A DNA stretch of 64,000 bases, from positions 64,414 through 128,413 of the forward strand of contig JAOZFH010000063.1 of the NCBI GenBank assembly GCA_027491415.1, read 5' to 3'. This stretch comes from Thermoproteota archaeon (GTDB lineage: Archaea > Korarchaeota > Korarchaeia > Korarchaeales > Korarchaeaceae). Positions 1-7,432 of this stretch are shown one piece after another. Positions within the stretch are counted from its first letter, which is position 1, and every line of letters starts with the position of its first letter. The notes under the pieces were generated by a model. The model was not told the DNA's origin, made no database searches, and was given only the letters and a program-made list of their open reading frames with translations. Position numbers and translations under genes: made by a program.

Positions 1-221
1 ATCTCGCCAGCCTTCTCCAGCTCTCTGAGCCTGGCCAGCTCGGCCAGCGCCGCCAGGTGGGTCCTGTCCCCGCGGGAGGCGCCCCTCTCGAGCCACCTGA
101 CGAGCCCCTTGGGGACGATTATCTTCGCCCCCCTCACCCTGCTCCAGAGCCTCTCATCCCTCAGGAGGCCCTGAATGAGCACCTGCTCGTCTATCACGTA
201 GGAACTCACGGCTCCGCCCAT
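1..221 (-). CDS. PIN-domain protein, N-terminal part (PINA/PilT-like ATPase?), cut by the window edge
   Basis: The 73 visible residues begin with YVIDEQVLI, continue with an IIVPK strand and a LERG helix, and end in an Ala/Leu-rich helix (LARLRELEKAG). This resembles the N-terminal PIN nuclease domain of archaeal PINA proteins, in which a PIN domain precedes a hexameric ATPase and a KH domain. The usual first acidic residue lies in VIDEQ. An in-frame stop lies just upstream of the ATG at 221, which fixes the start. A TATA-like element lies at 268-276. The ATPase part would be outside the window, so the PINA assignment is inference; a plain PIN protein is the alternative. Confidence 0.5.
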   Translation of the reverse strand, partial: MGGAVSSYVIDEQVLIQGLLRDERLWSRVRGAKIIVPKGLVRWLERGASRGDRTHLAALAELARLRELEKAGE

Positions 222-267
222 ACCACTACTTCACTCTCCACCTTCAGGGTTACGTGGGGGGTCTCCA

Positions 268-276
268 GAAATAAAG
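268..276 (-). promoter_or_regulatory. TATA-like element for the PIN gene
   Basis: CTTTATTTC on the minus strand, about 50 bp upstream of the ATG at 221. It suggests that the PIN gene has its own promoter after the DUF655 gene. Confidence 0.35.
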
Positions 277-289
277 CGAGGTGGTTCAC

Positions 290-874
290 TCAGACCAGCA
301 GCTCGTCCTCCTCGAATATCCTCTTGTGGGCCACGAAGATGAGGTACCTCTCGTCTCCGGTGAGCTCCTCCATCACTCTGTCCCCGATCGCCCCGGGAGG
401 GTCTCTCAGGCCGGTCCTCTCCTCCACGTCCGAGAACGACTTGAAGGGCCTCTTCCTCCTCTCCTCCAGGATCTTCAGCATCAGCTTCTTCCCGACCCCC
501 GGCAGGAGCTCGAGCTGGTGGAGGCGGGTAGTGACGGGACGGGCCTCGTTGAAGAACTGAACGAAGAACTCCTCCCCCTCCACCACGGCGCTCCTCACCG
601 TCTCCTCCAGGTGCCCTTGGGCCGGGCCCCTCAGCTCCGGGTAGGAGAGGTACCTCAGGAACCTGCTGACGTAATCTCTCTGGCCCTTCCCGACGTAGAC
701 CTTCATCCCGGGCTCCACCTGGGCGCCGGGCCTCACCGCAAACTCCATCAGGATGAAGTACCTGTCCCCGAGAACCTGGGCCCTCCTAGAGGGCTCCCCG
801 TATACGTCAAGCACGTAGGCCCAGCCGTCGTGGGGCTTCCTCCTACCCGGAACGTACCTCCACAAGTCAGACAC
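290..874 (-). CDS. DUF655 family protein with helix-hairpin-helix motif
   Basis: About 194 residues. The N-terminal half (DGWAYVLDVYGEPSRR, then VLGDRYFILMEFAV) has the beta-rich pattern of archaeal DUF655. The C-terminal half carries a helix-hairpin-helix centred on LELLPGVGKKLMLKILEERR, followed by the usual second repeat (FKSFSDVEERTGL). The family is archaeal, probably nucleic-acid binding, and without an established function. The frame is open further upstream, but that part is an Arg-rich shadow of the rpo4 tail. I chose the GTG at 874, just after the rpo4 stop. It is the penultimate gene of the L21e-Rpo4-DUF655 run, a common archaeal neighbourhood. Confidence 0.75.
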   Translation of the reverse strand: MSDLWRYVPGRRKPHDGWAYVLDVYGEPSRRAQVLGDRYFILMEFAVRPGAQVEPGMKVYVGKGQRDYVSRFLRYLSYPELRGPAQGHLEETVRSAVVEGEEFFVQFFNEARPVTTRLHQLELLPGVGKKLMLKILEERRKRPFKSFSDVEERTGLRDPPGAIGDRVMEELTGDERYLIFVAHKRIFEEDELLV

Positions 875-884
875 CTCGAGCGGC

Positions 885-1337
885 CTACTCGGAATCCTCC
901 CCCTCCTCGGGGCCTTCCTGCGCCTCCTCGCCCTCCGCCTGGGCCGCCGCCTCAGACTGGGCCTCGACCGCCTCCTCAGCCTCAACCTCGGCCTCTGCCG
1001 GCGCCTCGGCCTCCTCCAGTCCCTTGAGCACCTCGAGGATTCCCTTGTAGGCCTTCTCGTCTAGGAGCGGGTAGGAGCGGAAGAGGAAGGGCCTGAGCTC
1101 GTCCGGCGTCTTGGGGAGGACGTTGACCAGCTGGATCGCGTCCTCCTCCGACAGGTCGTACTCGCTCATCAGGACCTCGACGGCCCTCCTGGCCGCCTTC
1201 GGGTCCCTAACCTTCGTGAACTTGGCTAGGTACTCGAAGAGCCTCCTCTGGTCCGGGGTTAGGGCAGACTGGTCCCTGGCCCACCTCTCGAATATGAGGT
1301 CCCTGACCTCGGCGAGCGTCAGCGGCTTCTTCTCCAA
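885..1337 (-). CDS. rpo4: DNA-directed RNA polymerase subunit Rpo4 (RpoF)
   Basis: 150 residues starting at TTG. The first ~107 residues match Rpo4, the partner of Rpo7 in the polymerase stalk: a helical core with LTLAEVRDLIFERW, RRLFEYLAKF and the HRDC-like segment SEEDAIQLVNVLPKTPDELRP. The last ~43 residues are an Ala/Glu low-complexity acidic tail not usual for the family. The gene lies 6 bp after rpl21e and 10 bp before DUF655, so the three are probably cotranscribed, as in many archaea. Rpo7 is not in the window. Confidence 0.9.
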   Translation of the reverse strand: MEKKPLTLAEVRDLIFERWARDQSALTPDQRRLFEYLAKFTKVRDPKAARRAVEVLMSEYDLSEEDAIQLVNVLPKTPDELRPFLFRSYPLLDEKAYKGILEVLKGLEEAEAPAEAEVEAEEAVEAQSEAAAQAEGEEAQEGPEEGEDSE

Positions 1338-1343
1338 GCCGCC

Positions 1344-1661
1344 TCATCCTCCCGAACCCGGGGCGGGCTCGGAGTGTGGCTTCAGGTGAACAGGCGGTAC
1401 TATCAGGTGCTTGACCTTGCCCCCTACCCTCACGTCGACGAGGTAGGCCCTGCCCCTCTTCCCCACGACCACGCCGACCTTCCCCTGGTACCTCCTGTGC
1501 GGTATACCCTCCCTCTCGGACGGCACCACGTCTATGACCACCTTCTGGCCCACCTTGAACTCCTGAAAGAACCTCGACAGCGGAGGCAGCCCTCTCTCTC
1601 TGGGACTCTTTCGCAGGAATTCCCTGGACCCGTGTAGGTATCCCTTCGACTTTCTCGTCAA
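1344..1661 (-). CDS. rpl21e: 50S ribosomal protein L21e (eL21)
   Basis: 105 residues, typical family length. It opens with a basic segment (RKSKGYLHGSREFLRK) and continues into the SH3-like barrel (FKVGQKVVIDVVPS, then HRRYQGKVGVVVGKRGRAY and VDVRVGGKVKHLIVPPVHL). It binds 23S/5S rRNA in the large subunit of archaea and eukaryotes. The start is TTG, supported by a GGTGAT Shine-Dalgarno 5-6 nt upstream. It is followed by rpo4 after 6 bp and preceded by pus10 at 22 bp. A short Pro/Gly/Ser-rich tail ends the protein. Confidence 0.93.
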   Translation of the reverse strand: MTRKSKGYLHGSREFLRKSPRERGLPPLSRFFQEFKVGQKVVIDVVPSEREGIPHRRYQGKVGVVVGKRGRAYLVDVRVGGKVKHLIVPPVHLKPHSEPAPGSGG

Positions 1662-1683
1662 TTCAAATCACCTTCCGTCCGGC

Positions 1684-2952
1684 TCAAGCCCTCGGGGTCA
1701 GCACGGCCATTACGTCGAGCTCCCTACAAAAAGCTTTTTTCCCCAGTATCGAGGCGACGCTCGGCCTGGTCCTTCCCTCGTCCCCCGAGACCAGTTCCTT
1801 CACGTACAGGCCGCCGTCACACTCGACGATCATCTCGAAGGTCCGATCGTCGATCCTGCGAGTCGTCACCCCGTAGACCCTCTTTCGCCTGAGCAGGTCG
1901 CTCCTGCGCCTGAGCACCCTCGTGGGGGTCCTCTGGTCTATCGTGGCGCCCTCCAGCTCGGCCTCGAGTCTCTTGAGCTCGTCGTCGGTCACGCCGCCCT
2001 CGACCTCCACCAGCGCCCTGTAGACCTTCCGCGTCTCGGGGGCGCCCTCCTTCAGGGTCCTGATGAGCGAGGGCTCCGCGTACCTCAGCCCCACCACGGC
2101 GACCTTCTCCTCGGCGGACCTGTTGATCTCCTCCTGGAGTTCCGCCAGGTCCACCCTCCTCTTCCTCGGCCTGACGACCTCTAGGACGAAGGGCCTGCCG
2201 GTGCCCAGCATCCTGGCGTCCACATCCTCCCTCCCGGCCGCGTGGATGTGGTAGTCCTCCGCCTGAAAGGCCCTCTTGGCGACCTCTCCTATGAGGGCCT
2301 CCACAGAGTCGGCATACCTGTACCCCGTCCAGCCGCACTCCTCGCATCCCCTGCCTCCGCAGCTGGGGCAGAGCCACCTGGCCTGGGATATCCCCCTGGC
2401 CAGCTTCAGGTACCTCCCGGCCAGGTAGACGGGATTTACCGTGATCCTCACCTCTCCCCTCCAGAGGTCCAGCAGGCCGACCAAGTCGGGCCTCACGGGG
2501 TCTATCCTGGCTCCCGTGATCGTTGAGACGACGTCGTCCGCCATCCGGGAGAGGGTGACCTTGGGGGACTCGGCCGTCCAGATCCCAAGGCTGGCCCTGA
2601 CCTCGTCGTGCGCCTCGTGGACGTGCGGCGGGAGGACTGCGCCTCCCTTGAAGGTCTCGAACTCGTACTCCGACAGCCCCTGCAGCAGGTCGGAGACCAG
2701 CTCGGGGAGCGCCGAGGGTACCTCGCCCCCGCAGACGGAGCAGGAACCCCGTAGTCCGGAGGAGGCCTTCTTCCCCCTCTCCCCTCCGGCCTCAGCCTCG
2801 AGCGCCAGAACGGCGTGCCCCAGTATCCAAGAGCTGACCCTCCTGTCGAGGGATGAGAGGAGGCTGCCGGCGCAGTAGGGGCAGACCTCCCTCTCCAAGA
2901 GTAGGCCGAGGAACCTCTCCAGCGACCTCTTCTCGGCTGCGAGCCTGGGCAA
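1684..2952 (-). CDS. pus10: tRNA pseudouridine synthase Pus10 (positions 54/55)
   Basis: 422 residues, usual length for archaeal Pus10, which makes pseudouridine 54 and 55 in the T-loop of tRNAs. The N-terminus has paired zinc cysteines (CPYC near residue 24 and CSVC near 70), then a THUMP-like region. A further CPSC...CEEC pair lies near residues 195-206. The catalytic segment is GREDVDARMLGTGRPF at about 240, with Asp in DVDARM as nucleophile, followed by VLEVVRPRKR. The start is TTG at 2952; the upstream signal is weak (GGGAGAG). It lies between aIF5A and L21e on the same strand. Confidence 0.92.
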   Translation of the reverse strand: MPRLAAEKRSLERFLGLLLEREVCPYCAGSLLSSLDRRVSSWILGHAVLALEAEAGGERGKKASSGLRGSCSVCGGEVPSALPELVSDLLQGLSEYEFETFKGGAVLPPHVHEAHDEVRASLGIWTAESPKVTLSRMADDVVSTITGARIDPVRPDLVGLLDLWRGEVRITVNPVYLAGRYLKLARGISQARWLCPSCGGRGCEECGWTGYRYADSVEALIGEVAKRAFQAEDYHIHAAGREDVDARMLGTGRPFVLEVVRPRKRRVDLAELQEEINRSAEEKVAVVGLRYAEPSLIRTLKEGAPETRKVYRALVEVEGGVTDDELKRLEAELEGATIDQRTPTRVLRRRSDLLRRKRVYGVTTRRIDDRTFEMIVECDGGLYVKELVSGDEGRTRPSVASILGKKAFCRELDVMAVLTPRA

Positions 2953-2993
2953 CTCTGCCGTACTCTCCCGGGGGCGCCAAACGCTCTGAAACC

Positions 2994-3401
2994 TCAGCTC
3001 GGGCCCTTGACCTTCATCACCTTCTTCTTACCCAGCGCCTCCCAGTACTCCACCTCTGCCCCGGACTCGACCTTGGACCGCTCCTCCTCGTCTACAGCGG
3101 ACATGGGGAGTTCGAAGGTCTCGTAGGTCTCGAGGTCCATCAGCTGTATCGTGTCGCCCATGACCGCCAGGACCTGGGCGGACCTCTTGGAGATTATAGG
3201 GATCTCGACGTCCGCGTCCGCCGGGAAGATCTTGGACCTCCGGGTTCCATCGAACAGCCCCCTGGCCTCGACCCTCACCTTCGCGGCGCCGTGCTTCCCT
3301 GGCTTAGACTTCGCAACGCTGAGGACGACGCACGGCTCACCGTCGATGACGACGTAGCTGCCCTTCTTGAGGTCGCCGGCGGAACCGTGGGTAACTCCCA
3401 T
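2994..3401 (-). CDS. eif5a: Translation initiation factor 5A (aIF-5A)
   Basis: 135 residues with the SH3-like N-domain and OB-fold C-domain of aIF5A. The hypusination loop is visible as KSKPGKHGAAK at about residues 31-41; the modified lysine would be the one in PGKHG. The factor relieves ribosome stalling during peptide-bond formation. The ATG at 3401 has a GGTGAGC signal a few nucleotides upstream. A TATA-like element at 3431-3440, just past the S9 stop, suggests a promoter of its own even though it follows the L13-S9 genes. Agmatinase at 48 kb may belong to the same polyamine/hypusine metabolism. Confidence 0.93.
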   Translation of the reverse strand: MGVTHGSAGDLKKGSYVVIDGEPCVVLSVAKSKPGKHGAAKVRVEARGLFDGTRRSKIFPADADVEIPIISKRSAQVLAVMGDTIQLMDLETYETFELPMSAVDEEERSKVESGAEVEYWEALGKKKVMKVKGPS

Positions 3402-3430
3402 CTAGCTCACCAGGCTGGCCCCGGGGGCTC

Positions 3431-3440
3431 CGATTAAAAG
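3431..3440 (-). promoter_or_regulatory. TATA box for aIF5A
   Basis: CTTTTAATCG on the minus strand, directly after the S9 stop codon. A start site about 26 bp downstream would give a leader of only ~10 nt before the aIF5A ATG. Confidence 0.45.
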
Positions 3441-3441
3441 C

Positions 3442-3876
3442 TCACCTGTAGGACTTCTGGAACCTGGCCCTGGCGCGCCTCCCTCCGAACTTCTTGGGTT
3501 CCCTCTGCCTGGGGTCGCCCGCGAGGATCGTCCTGTCGTACTCCCTGTAGAGCTCCTCCAGGCGCTTGGACCCGGTGTACCTGACGAGGGCCCTCCCTAT
3601 GGCCATCCTGGCGGCGTCGGCCTGGGCCATAAACCCGCCTCCCCTCACCCTGACGAAGATGTCCAGGCCCCCATAGACCTCCTCTCCCGCAAGCCAGAGC
3701 GGCTCGAGGATCTTCATCCTCACAAACTCGTTGGGGGCGTACACCTCCACCGGGAAGCCGTTGATGTACAGCCTCCCGCTGCCCCTCCTGATGACCGCGA
3801 AGGCCCTAGCGGTCTTTCGGGAGGCGGAGGCGTGCGCCAGGACCTCGCCCACCTTCTGCTGAGCCTGCCCGCTCAT
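3442..3876 (-). CDS. rps9: 30S ribosomal protein S9 (uS9)
   Basis: 144 residues, archaeal length. Visible family marks are SRKTARAFAVIRRGSGRLYING near the N-terminus, VRVRGGGFMAQADAARMAIGRAL in the middle, and the C-terminal basic tail PKKFGGRRARARFQKSYR, which reaches into the P-site of the small subunit. Its ATG overlaps the L13 stop by 4 nt (ATGA), so the two are translationally coupled. In many archaea S9 is followed by rpoN and rpoK. Here neither follows; aIF5A comes next. Confidence 0.96.
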   Translation of the reverse strand: MSGQAQQKVGEVLAHASASRKTARAFAVIRRGSGRLYINGFPVEVYAPNEFVRMKILEPLWLAGEEVYGGLDIFVRVRGGGFMAQADAARMAIGRALVRYTGSKRLEELYREYDRTILAGDPRQREPKKFGGRRARARFQKSYR

Positions 3877-4340
3877 GCCACCTCACCCCTCCAGCCCAGC
3901 TGCTTCGCGAGCCACAGGACCGTGACGCTCTTGACGCCCGGCTTGGGCCTCAGGTGATCGACGGTGTACTTCTCGCCCAGCTCAACCGGCTGGGCATTCT
4001 TAAGCTCCGGCGGGACGCCGATGTAGACCCTCAGCCTCCGGAGGGCCTCCCTGCCCTTGGCCTTCTTCATGGGCAGCATGCCCCGGACGGTCCGCCAGAC
4101 GATCCTGTCGGGAGTCCGAGGCTGAACCGGGCCCCTCTCTGGCTTGGGCTTGCCCTGGATTGCCCTCCTCTTCAGGTACTTGGAGAGGACCGTGGACGGG
4201 TTGCCCGTTATGACCGCCTTCTCCGCGTTGACTATGGCCACCCTCCTACCCTCGAGGAGCTGCTTGGCCACGTAGCTGGCCATCCTGCCGAGGATCTTCC
4301 CATCGGCGTCGACGACTACGTCGAAGTTGGTCAAGCCCAT
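3873..4340 (-). CDS. rpl13: 50S ribosomal protein L13 (uL13)
   Basis: 155 residues from ATG 4340. Family features: DADGKILGRMASYVAKQLL at the N-terminus, VIVNAEK-like strand (VAIVNAEKAVITG) and RTVRGMLPMKKAKGREALRRL in the middle. It binds 23S rRNA and is a primary assembly protein. A longer open frame exists upstream but has no L13 character. The ATG at 4340 lies 4 nt after the L18e stop, within GTGAGGTGATG, so the signal nearly abuts the start. It is the middle gene of L18e-L13-S9. Confidence 0.95.
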   Translation of the reverse strand: MGLTNFDVVVDADGKILGRMASYVAKQLLEGRRVAIVNAEKAVITGNPSTVLSKYLKRRAIQGKPKPERGPVQPRTPDRIVWRTVRGMLPMKKAKGREALRRLRVYIGVPPELKNAQPVELGEKYTVDHLRPKPGVKSVTVLWLAKQLGWRGEVA

Positions 4341-4344
4341 CACC

Positions 4345-4710
4345 TCACGCCAGTATCTTGACCCCCGACCCCTTGGGGTTCTCTTGGGCGAGCTCCACGA
4401 GTGACACGGCCTTCCCGCCGGCCTCGGAGATCTTTCTCCTGGCGGACTCGGAGAAGGACAGCGCCGCAACGGTCACCGACTTAGTTATCATCCCCTCGCC
4501 CAGCACCTTGCCGGGAACCACCACGACATCGTCGGGACCGGTGTACTTGTCTATCTTCCAGAGGTTCACCTCTATCCTTCTCCTGGTGGGCTTCCTCAGC
4601 CTCTCGGCCACGTCGGCCCATATCCGAGAGCCGGCGAGCCTCGAGGCTTTCTCTAGGGCGTTGATCGTCCGTATGGTCTCGGGGTTCGTTGGGCCCGTTG
4701 GCCTCGGCAT
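4345..4710 (-). CDS. rpl18e: 50S ribosomal protein L18e (eL18)
   Basis: 121 residues from ATG 4710. It opens with RPTGPTNPETIRTINALEKA and contains the conserved VAERLRKPTRRRIEVNLWKI and VVVPGKVLGEGMITKSVTVAALSFS. These are hallmarks of archaeal L18e, a relative of bacterial L15. An in-frame extension upstream is non-homologous and excluded. A TATA-like TTTATTAA at 4748-4755 and an AGGAAGGTG signal upstream of the ATG make this the first gene of an L18e-L13-S9 operon. Confidence 0.94.
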   Translation of the reverse strand: MPRPTGPTNPETIRTINALEKASRLAGSRIWADVAERLRKPTRRRIEVNLWKIDKYTGPDDVVVVPGKVLGEGMITKSVTVAALSFSESARRKISEAGGKAVSLVELAQENPKGSGVKILA

Positions 4711-4747
4711 ATCGGCTCGCACCTTCCTGGCACGCTGCCCACCCGCG

Positions 4748-4755
4748 TTAATAAA
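4748..4755 (-). promoter_or_regulatory. TATA box of the L18e-L13-S9 operon
   Basis: TTTATTAA on the minus strand, about 40 bp upstream of the L18e ATG, leaving room for a start site near 4725 and a short leader carrying AGGAAGGTG. The rest of 4756-4986 holds nothing that I can recognise. Confidence 0.55.
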
Positions 4756-4986
4756 CGTGGCCTCGCCGGTGGGGCTGAGCCCCAATACCCCTCCCGGGCG
4801 AGTTGACCGATCCTCAGGAGGCCGGGGGGATCGGAGGACTGCTCTGAAGGGCAGACCTGCCGACGCGGGCTGAACGGCGCTGTTTGATCCCCTCCCCCTC
4901 CACCACGGGCCTCTCCGGTCCACGTGGCGGGAGAGCCCTCGAGACTCCCCGTGCCTGGAGGCGAGTCCGAGTCAGGGGATTTTGGG

Positions 4987-5075
4987 TGGTGCGGGGGGTG
5001 GGATTTGAACCCACGCGGGCCTACGCCCACCCGCCCCTCAAGCGGGCGCCTTGGACCAGGCTTGGCTACCCCCGC
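4987..5075 (-). tRNA. tRNA-Leu(GAG)
   Basis: The minus strand folds into a class II tRNA. The acceptor GCGGGGG pairs with CCCCCGC. The anticodon stem is CCCGC/GCGGG with loop TTGAGGG (anticodon GAG). There is a long variable arm (TGGGCGTAGGCCC), and the T-arm has GTGGG-TTCAAAT-CCCAC. CCA is encoded (4987-4989). No intron. A TATA-like CTTTTTATC lies at 5101-5109, about 30 bp upstream of the 5' end. Confidence 0.95.
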
Positions 5076-5100
5076 CCGAGGCAAGGGTGGATGGGTCCGC

Positions 5101-5109
5101 GATAAAAAG
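5101..5109 (-). promoter_or_regulatory. TATA box of tRNA-Leu(GAG)
   Basis: CTTTTTATC on the minus strand, between the Rpo3 stop and the tRNA, at a spacing that fits a start just before the mature 5' end. Confidence 0.5.
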
Positions 5110-5110
5110 T

Positions 5111-5923
5111 CTAACGGACGGCCCGGGCCGACCCCTCGACGGCCGCCTTGAGCTCCTGCTCGAACCTGTCGAACTTCTTCAGCAGCTCGTCGACCGCCGC
5201 CCTGAGTATCTCGGGCACTGTCAGCGCGCCGGTGGACTCGAACTTGATTATGAAGCGCGTGTCGTCCCACTCGACGACCCTGACGAGCTCCGGCCTCTCC
5301 CTCCTTATCTCGTCGATGCACCCCTCCAGCCCCCTGCAGGAGAGGTAGTCCCTCACGATCACCGAGCCGTCCTCCTCCCTCTCCACCGCCCCCTCGGGGC
5401 ACGACCTGAGGGCGTCGGCGCACCTCTCCGCCGCCTCTGGGGCGAGGCTGTAGATGGGGTAGTAGGAGTAGCCGAGGCCGCTCACGGCCTGCCACTTTGC
5501 GTGCCACTTGCCCTTGCCCATCCTGACAATGGCGTCGAACCTGAGCCTGTCCCCCTTGGCCATCTTCACCAGCGGGATCTTCGGCCTCACCGGGACTATC
5601 ACCGGGTCGGAGGGCTCTAGTTCGCCGGCGTAGACCACCTCCACATCCTCCGAGGCCGTCCTGTCCAGCTTCAGCGTGACGACCGCCCCGTCCCCGATGG
5701 AGTAGGTCTTGAGGTCCGTCCTTATGGGGACCATCGCCAGCCTGTGGGCTATCTCCTCGTCGAGGAACGCCGTCGTGTTGGCGTAGAAGATCACCTCGTC
5801 CACCGCCATCACGGGCACCTCGGACAGGAGGGCCCGCCTCAGCGCGTTGGCGTAGGACGGGTTCGCGTCCTCGACAACGATCCTCACGAACGGGGGATCA
5901 TAGTCCACTATCCTAACCCTCAT
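5111..5923 (-). CDS. rpo3: DNA-directed RNA polymerase subunit Rpo3 (RpoD)
   Basis: 270 residues. The alpha-like fold is visible: NPSYANALRRALLSEVPVMAVDEV at 21-44 and IAHRLAMVPIRTD at 59-70, with the C-terminal dimerisation helix VPEILRAAVDELLKKFDRFEQEL. Between them lies the insertion that in some archaea is a ferredoxin-like Fe-S domain. Here it has four cysteines (CADALRSC, then SCRGLEGC), but the spacing is not the CxxCxxCxxxCP of intact clusters. The domain is probably degenerate. The start ATG overlaps the upstream unknown gene by 11 nt, so the two are coupled. Confidence 0.95.
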   Translation of the reverse strand: MRVRIVDYDPPFVRIVVEDANPSYANALRRALLSEVPVMAVDEVIFYANTTAFLDEEIAHRLAMVPIRTDLKTYSIGDGAVVTLKLDRTASEDVEVVYAGELEPSDPVIVPVRPKIPLVKMAKGDRLRFDAIVRMGKGKWHAKWQAVSGLGYSYYPIYSLAPEAAERCADALRSCPEGAVEREEDGSVIVRDYLSCRGLEGCIDEIRRERPELVRVVEWDDTRFIIKFESTGALTVPEILRAAVDELLKKFDRFEQELKAAVEGSARAVR

Positions 5924-6974
5924 TTCCCTTCACACCCTTCTTCGAGAGGACATCGGCCCAGGGGTTGTCCCTCGCGAACTCCTCTAGGAGTTCGAGGGAG
6001 GCACCCTCACCCGGGGCGGGGCGAGTCTCCGGGGCCGGACGCGGCTTGATGTCCTTAACGGTTTCGGTCTCCCGCGGCTCGGGCGCGCCCGGCGCCCCGG
6101 CTGGCCGAGGCGTCTTTGACCCCTCCTCCAGCCCCGCGGGCCTGCGGGTTGGGGGCGGCGGAGTGGGCCAAGACGGCGGCGAGACCGTGGCGCCCGAGGT
6201 CAGGAACTTGACCAGCATCAGCAGCATGTCTATGGACCTCGACAGCTCGTCGACCCTCTTCTCCAGCGACTCGATCCTCCTCGACTCGCCCCCCCTCGAG
6301 CTCTTCAGCTCCTTGACCTCGCGTGAGAGTTCGCGAAGGGCCTCCTCAAGCTCTGCTATCTTGGCGTCGTCGCGCTCGACCCTCCCGCCAGCCCTCAGCT
6401 CAGCCAGGAGTTCCTCGATCAGCTCCTCGAGCCTGCTGCCCCTAGACTCGAGCTCCAGCTCGGCCCTGGCGCGTGCCCTCCCGGCGGAGCCGCGGGATGT
6501 AGAGACCGCGCCGACCTCCGCTCCCTCCGACCCAGGTGGCCCGAGCTCCCCGACGTCCACCTCTCCGACGGCCTCGACCACCGAGCGGGTCGCGGTCTCG
6601 ACATCCTCCATCGGCAGCTGGAGGTCCTGTATGTCTCTCAGGGCTATCGAGATCCCCCTGACGGACTCCGGGGCCCCGGACTGAAAGGCGTCAACGAGCC
6701 CGTGGGGGATCCAGAGGTCTATCCTCGTGACTCCTATCCTCCTCAGCTCGGCCCAACCTCCGAGGTATTCCGACACGAGCCTGTCGATCCACCTCGGTAG
6801 GTGGGATGGTTCGTCGGGTCCGTCGTACACCGCCACGAGGACCCGGATGGGCCTGCCGCGGACCTTCAGCTCGAGGACGGCCGCCTGGCCGTCGGAAGAG
6901 GGGGGCCCCAGTGGCCGCGCGGAGGCGTGCCTGTACATCTGAGAGATGAGCAGGTTCACCCAGGTGCGCTCCAT
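5913..6974 (-). CDS. Unknown coiled-coil protein encoded between S11 and Rpo3
   Basis: 353 residues, no family recognised. Residues ~1-125 look like a compact alpha/beta domain (VLELKVRGRPIRVLVAVYDG, then IGVTRIDLWIPHGLVDAF). Residues ~185-255 are strongly charged heptad-like helix (EELIEELLAELRAGGRVERD, then EALRELSREVKELKS), a likely coiled coil. A Pro-rich linker follows, and the end is a short helix (EEFARDNPWADVLSKK). The start is ATG 6974, preceded by an in-frame GTG. A TATA-like CCTTAAATAG at 7011-7020 gives it its own promoter. It overlaps rpo3 by 11 nt, so a link to transcription or ribosome biogenesis is a guess from position only. Confidence 0.75.
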   Translation of the reverse strand: MERTWVNLLISQMYRHASARPLGPPSSDGQAAVLELKVRGRPIRVLVAVYDGPDEPSHLPRWIDRLVSEYLGGWAELRRIGVTRIDLWIPHGLVDAFQSGAPESVRGISIALRDIQDLQLPMEDVETATRSVVEAVGEVDVGELGPPGSEGAEVGAVSTSRGSAGRARARAELELESRGSRLEELIEELLAELRAGGRVERDDAKIAELEEALRELSREVKELKSSRGGESRRIESLEKRVDELSRSIDMLLMLVKFLTSGATVSPPSWPTPPPPTRRPAGLEEGSKTPRPAGAPGAPEPRETETVKDIKPRPAPETRPAPGEGASLELLEEFARDNPWADVLSKKGVKGNEG

Positions 6975-7010
6975 CACAGGGGCCCTGTGGAGGGGGGATG
7001 CGGGTCCGAG

Positions 7011-7020
7011 CTATTTAAGG
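7011..7020 (-). promoter_or_regulatory. TATA box upstream of the unknown gene and Rpo3
   Basis: CCTTAAATAG on the minus strand, between the S11 stop and the ATG at 6974. It implies that the unknown gene and rpo3 can be transcribed apart from the S13-S4-S11 genes. Confidence 0.5.
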
Positions 7021-7027
7021 CAGGCCC

Positions 7028-7432
7028 TCAGACCCTCCTGCCCCTCCTGCCGTGGGGCTTCCTGCAGCCGTCGTGCGGTATCGGGGTGACATCCTCTACC
7101 CTGAGCAGGAGCAGGCCGCTCCTGGCAAGACCCCTTATGGCCGCCGTCGCCCCGGGGCCGGGTATCCTGCTCTTGATGCCGCCGGGCGCCCTGACCTTGA
7201 CCACCAGCTGGGTGATGCCCTTCCTCTTGAGGTCCCTGGCCGCCGCCATGGCAGCCTTGAGCGCCGCGTAGGGAGACCCCTCCAGCCTGTCGGCGTCGAC
7301 GAACATCCCGCCGCTGTAGATGGCGAGGGTCTCGGCGCCGGTGATGTCCGTTACGTGTACTATCGTGTCGTTGAAGGACGAGTAGATGTGGGCGACGGCT
7401 ATCTTGCCCTTCTTCTTGGTCTCCGCCGACAT
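7028..7432 (-). CDS. rps11: 30S ribosomal protein S11 (uS11)
   Basis: 134 residues. Diagnostic segments are [44 protein letters not shown] and the C-terminal [22 protein letters not shown], which match archaeal S11 closely. It sits in the platform of the small subunit. The ATG at 7432 overlaps the S4 stop (TGATG); a GTG three bases earlier is an alternative. GGAGGTGA lies just upstream. Third gene of S13-S4-S11. Confidence 0.97.
   Translation of the reverse strand: MSAETKKKGKIAVAHIYSSFNDTIVHVTDITGAETLAIYSGGMFVDADRLEGSPYAALKAAMAAARDLKRKGITQLVVKVRAPGGIKSRIPGPGATAAIRGLARSGLLLLRVEDVTPIPHDGCRKPHGRRGRRV

Noticed and set aside
281..1027. Long plus-strand open frame over DUF655 and rpo4
   Set aside because: Pro/Gly/Leu-rich shadow typical of GC-rich antisense; the minus-strand genes are clear.
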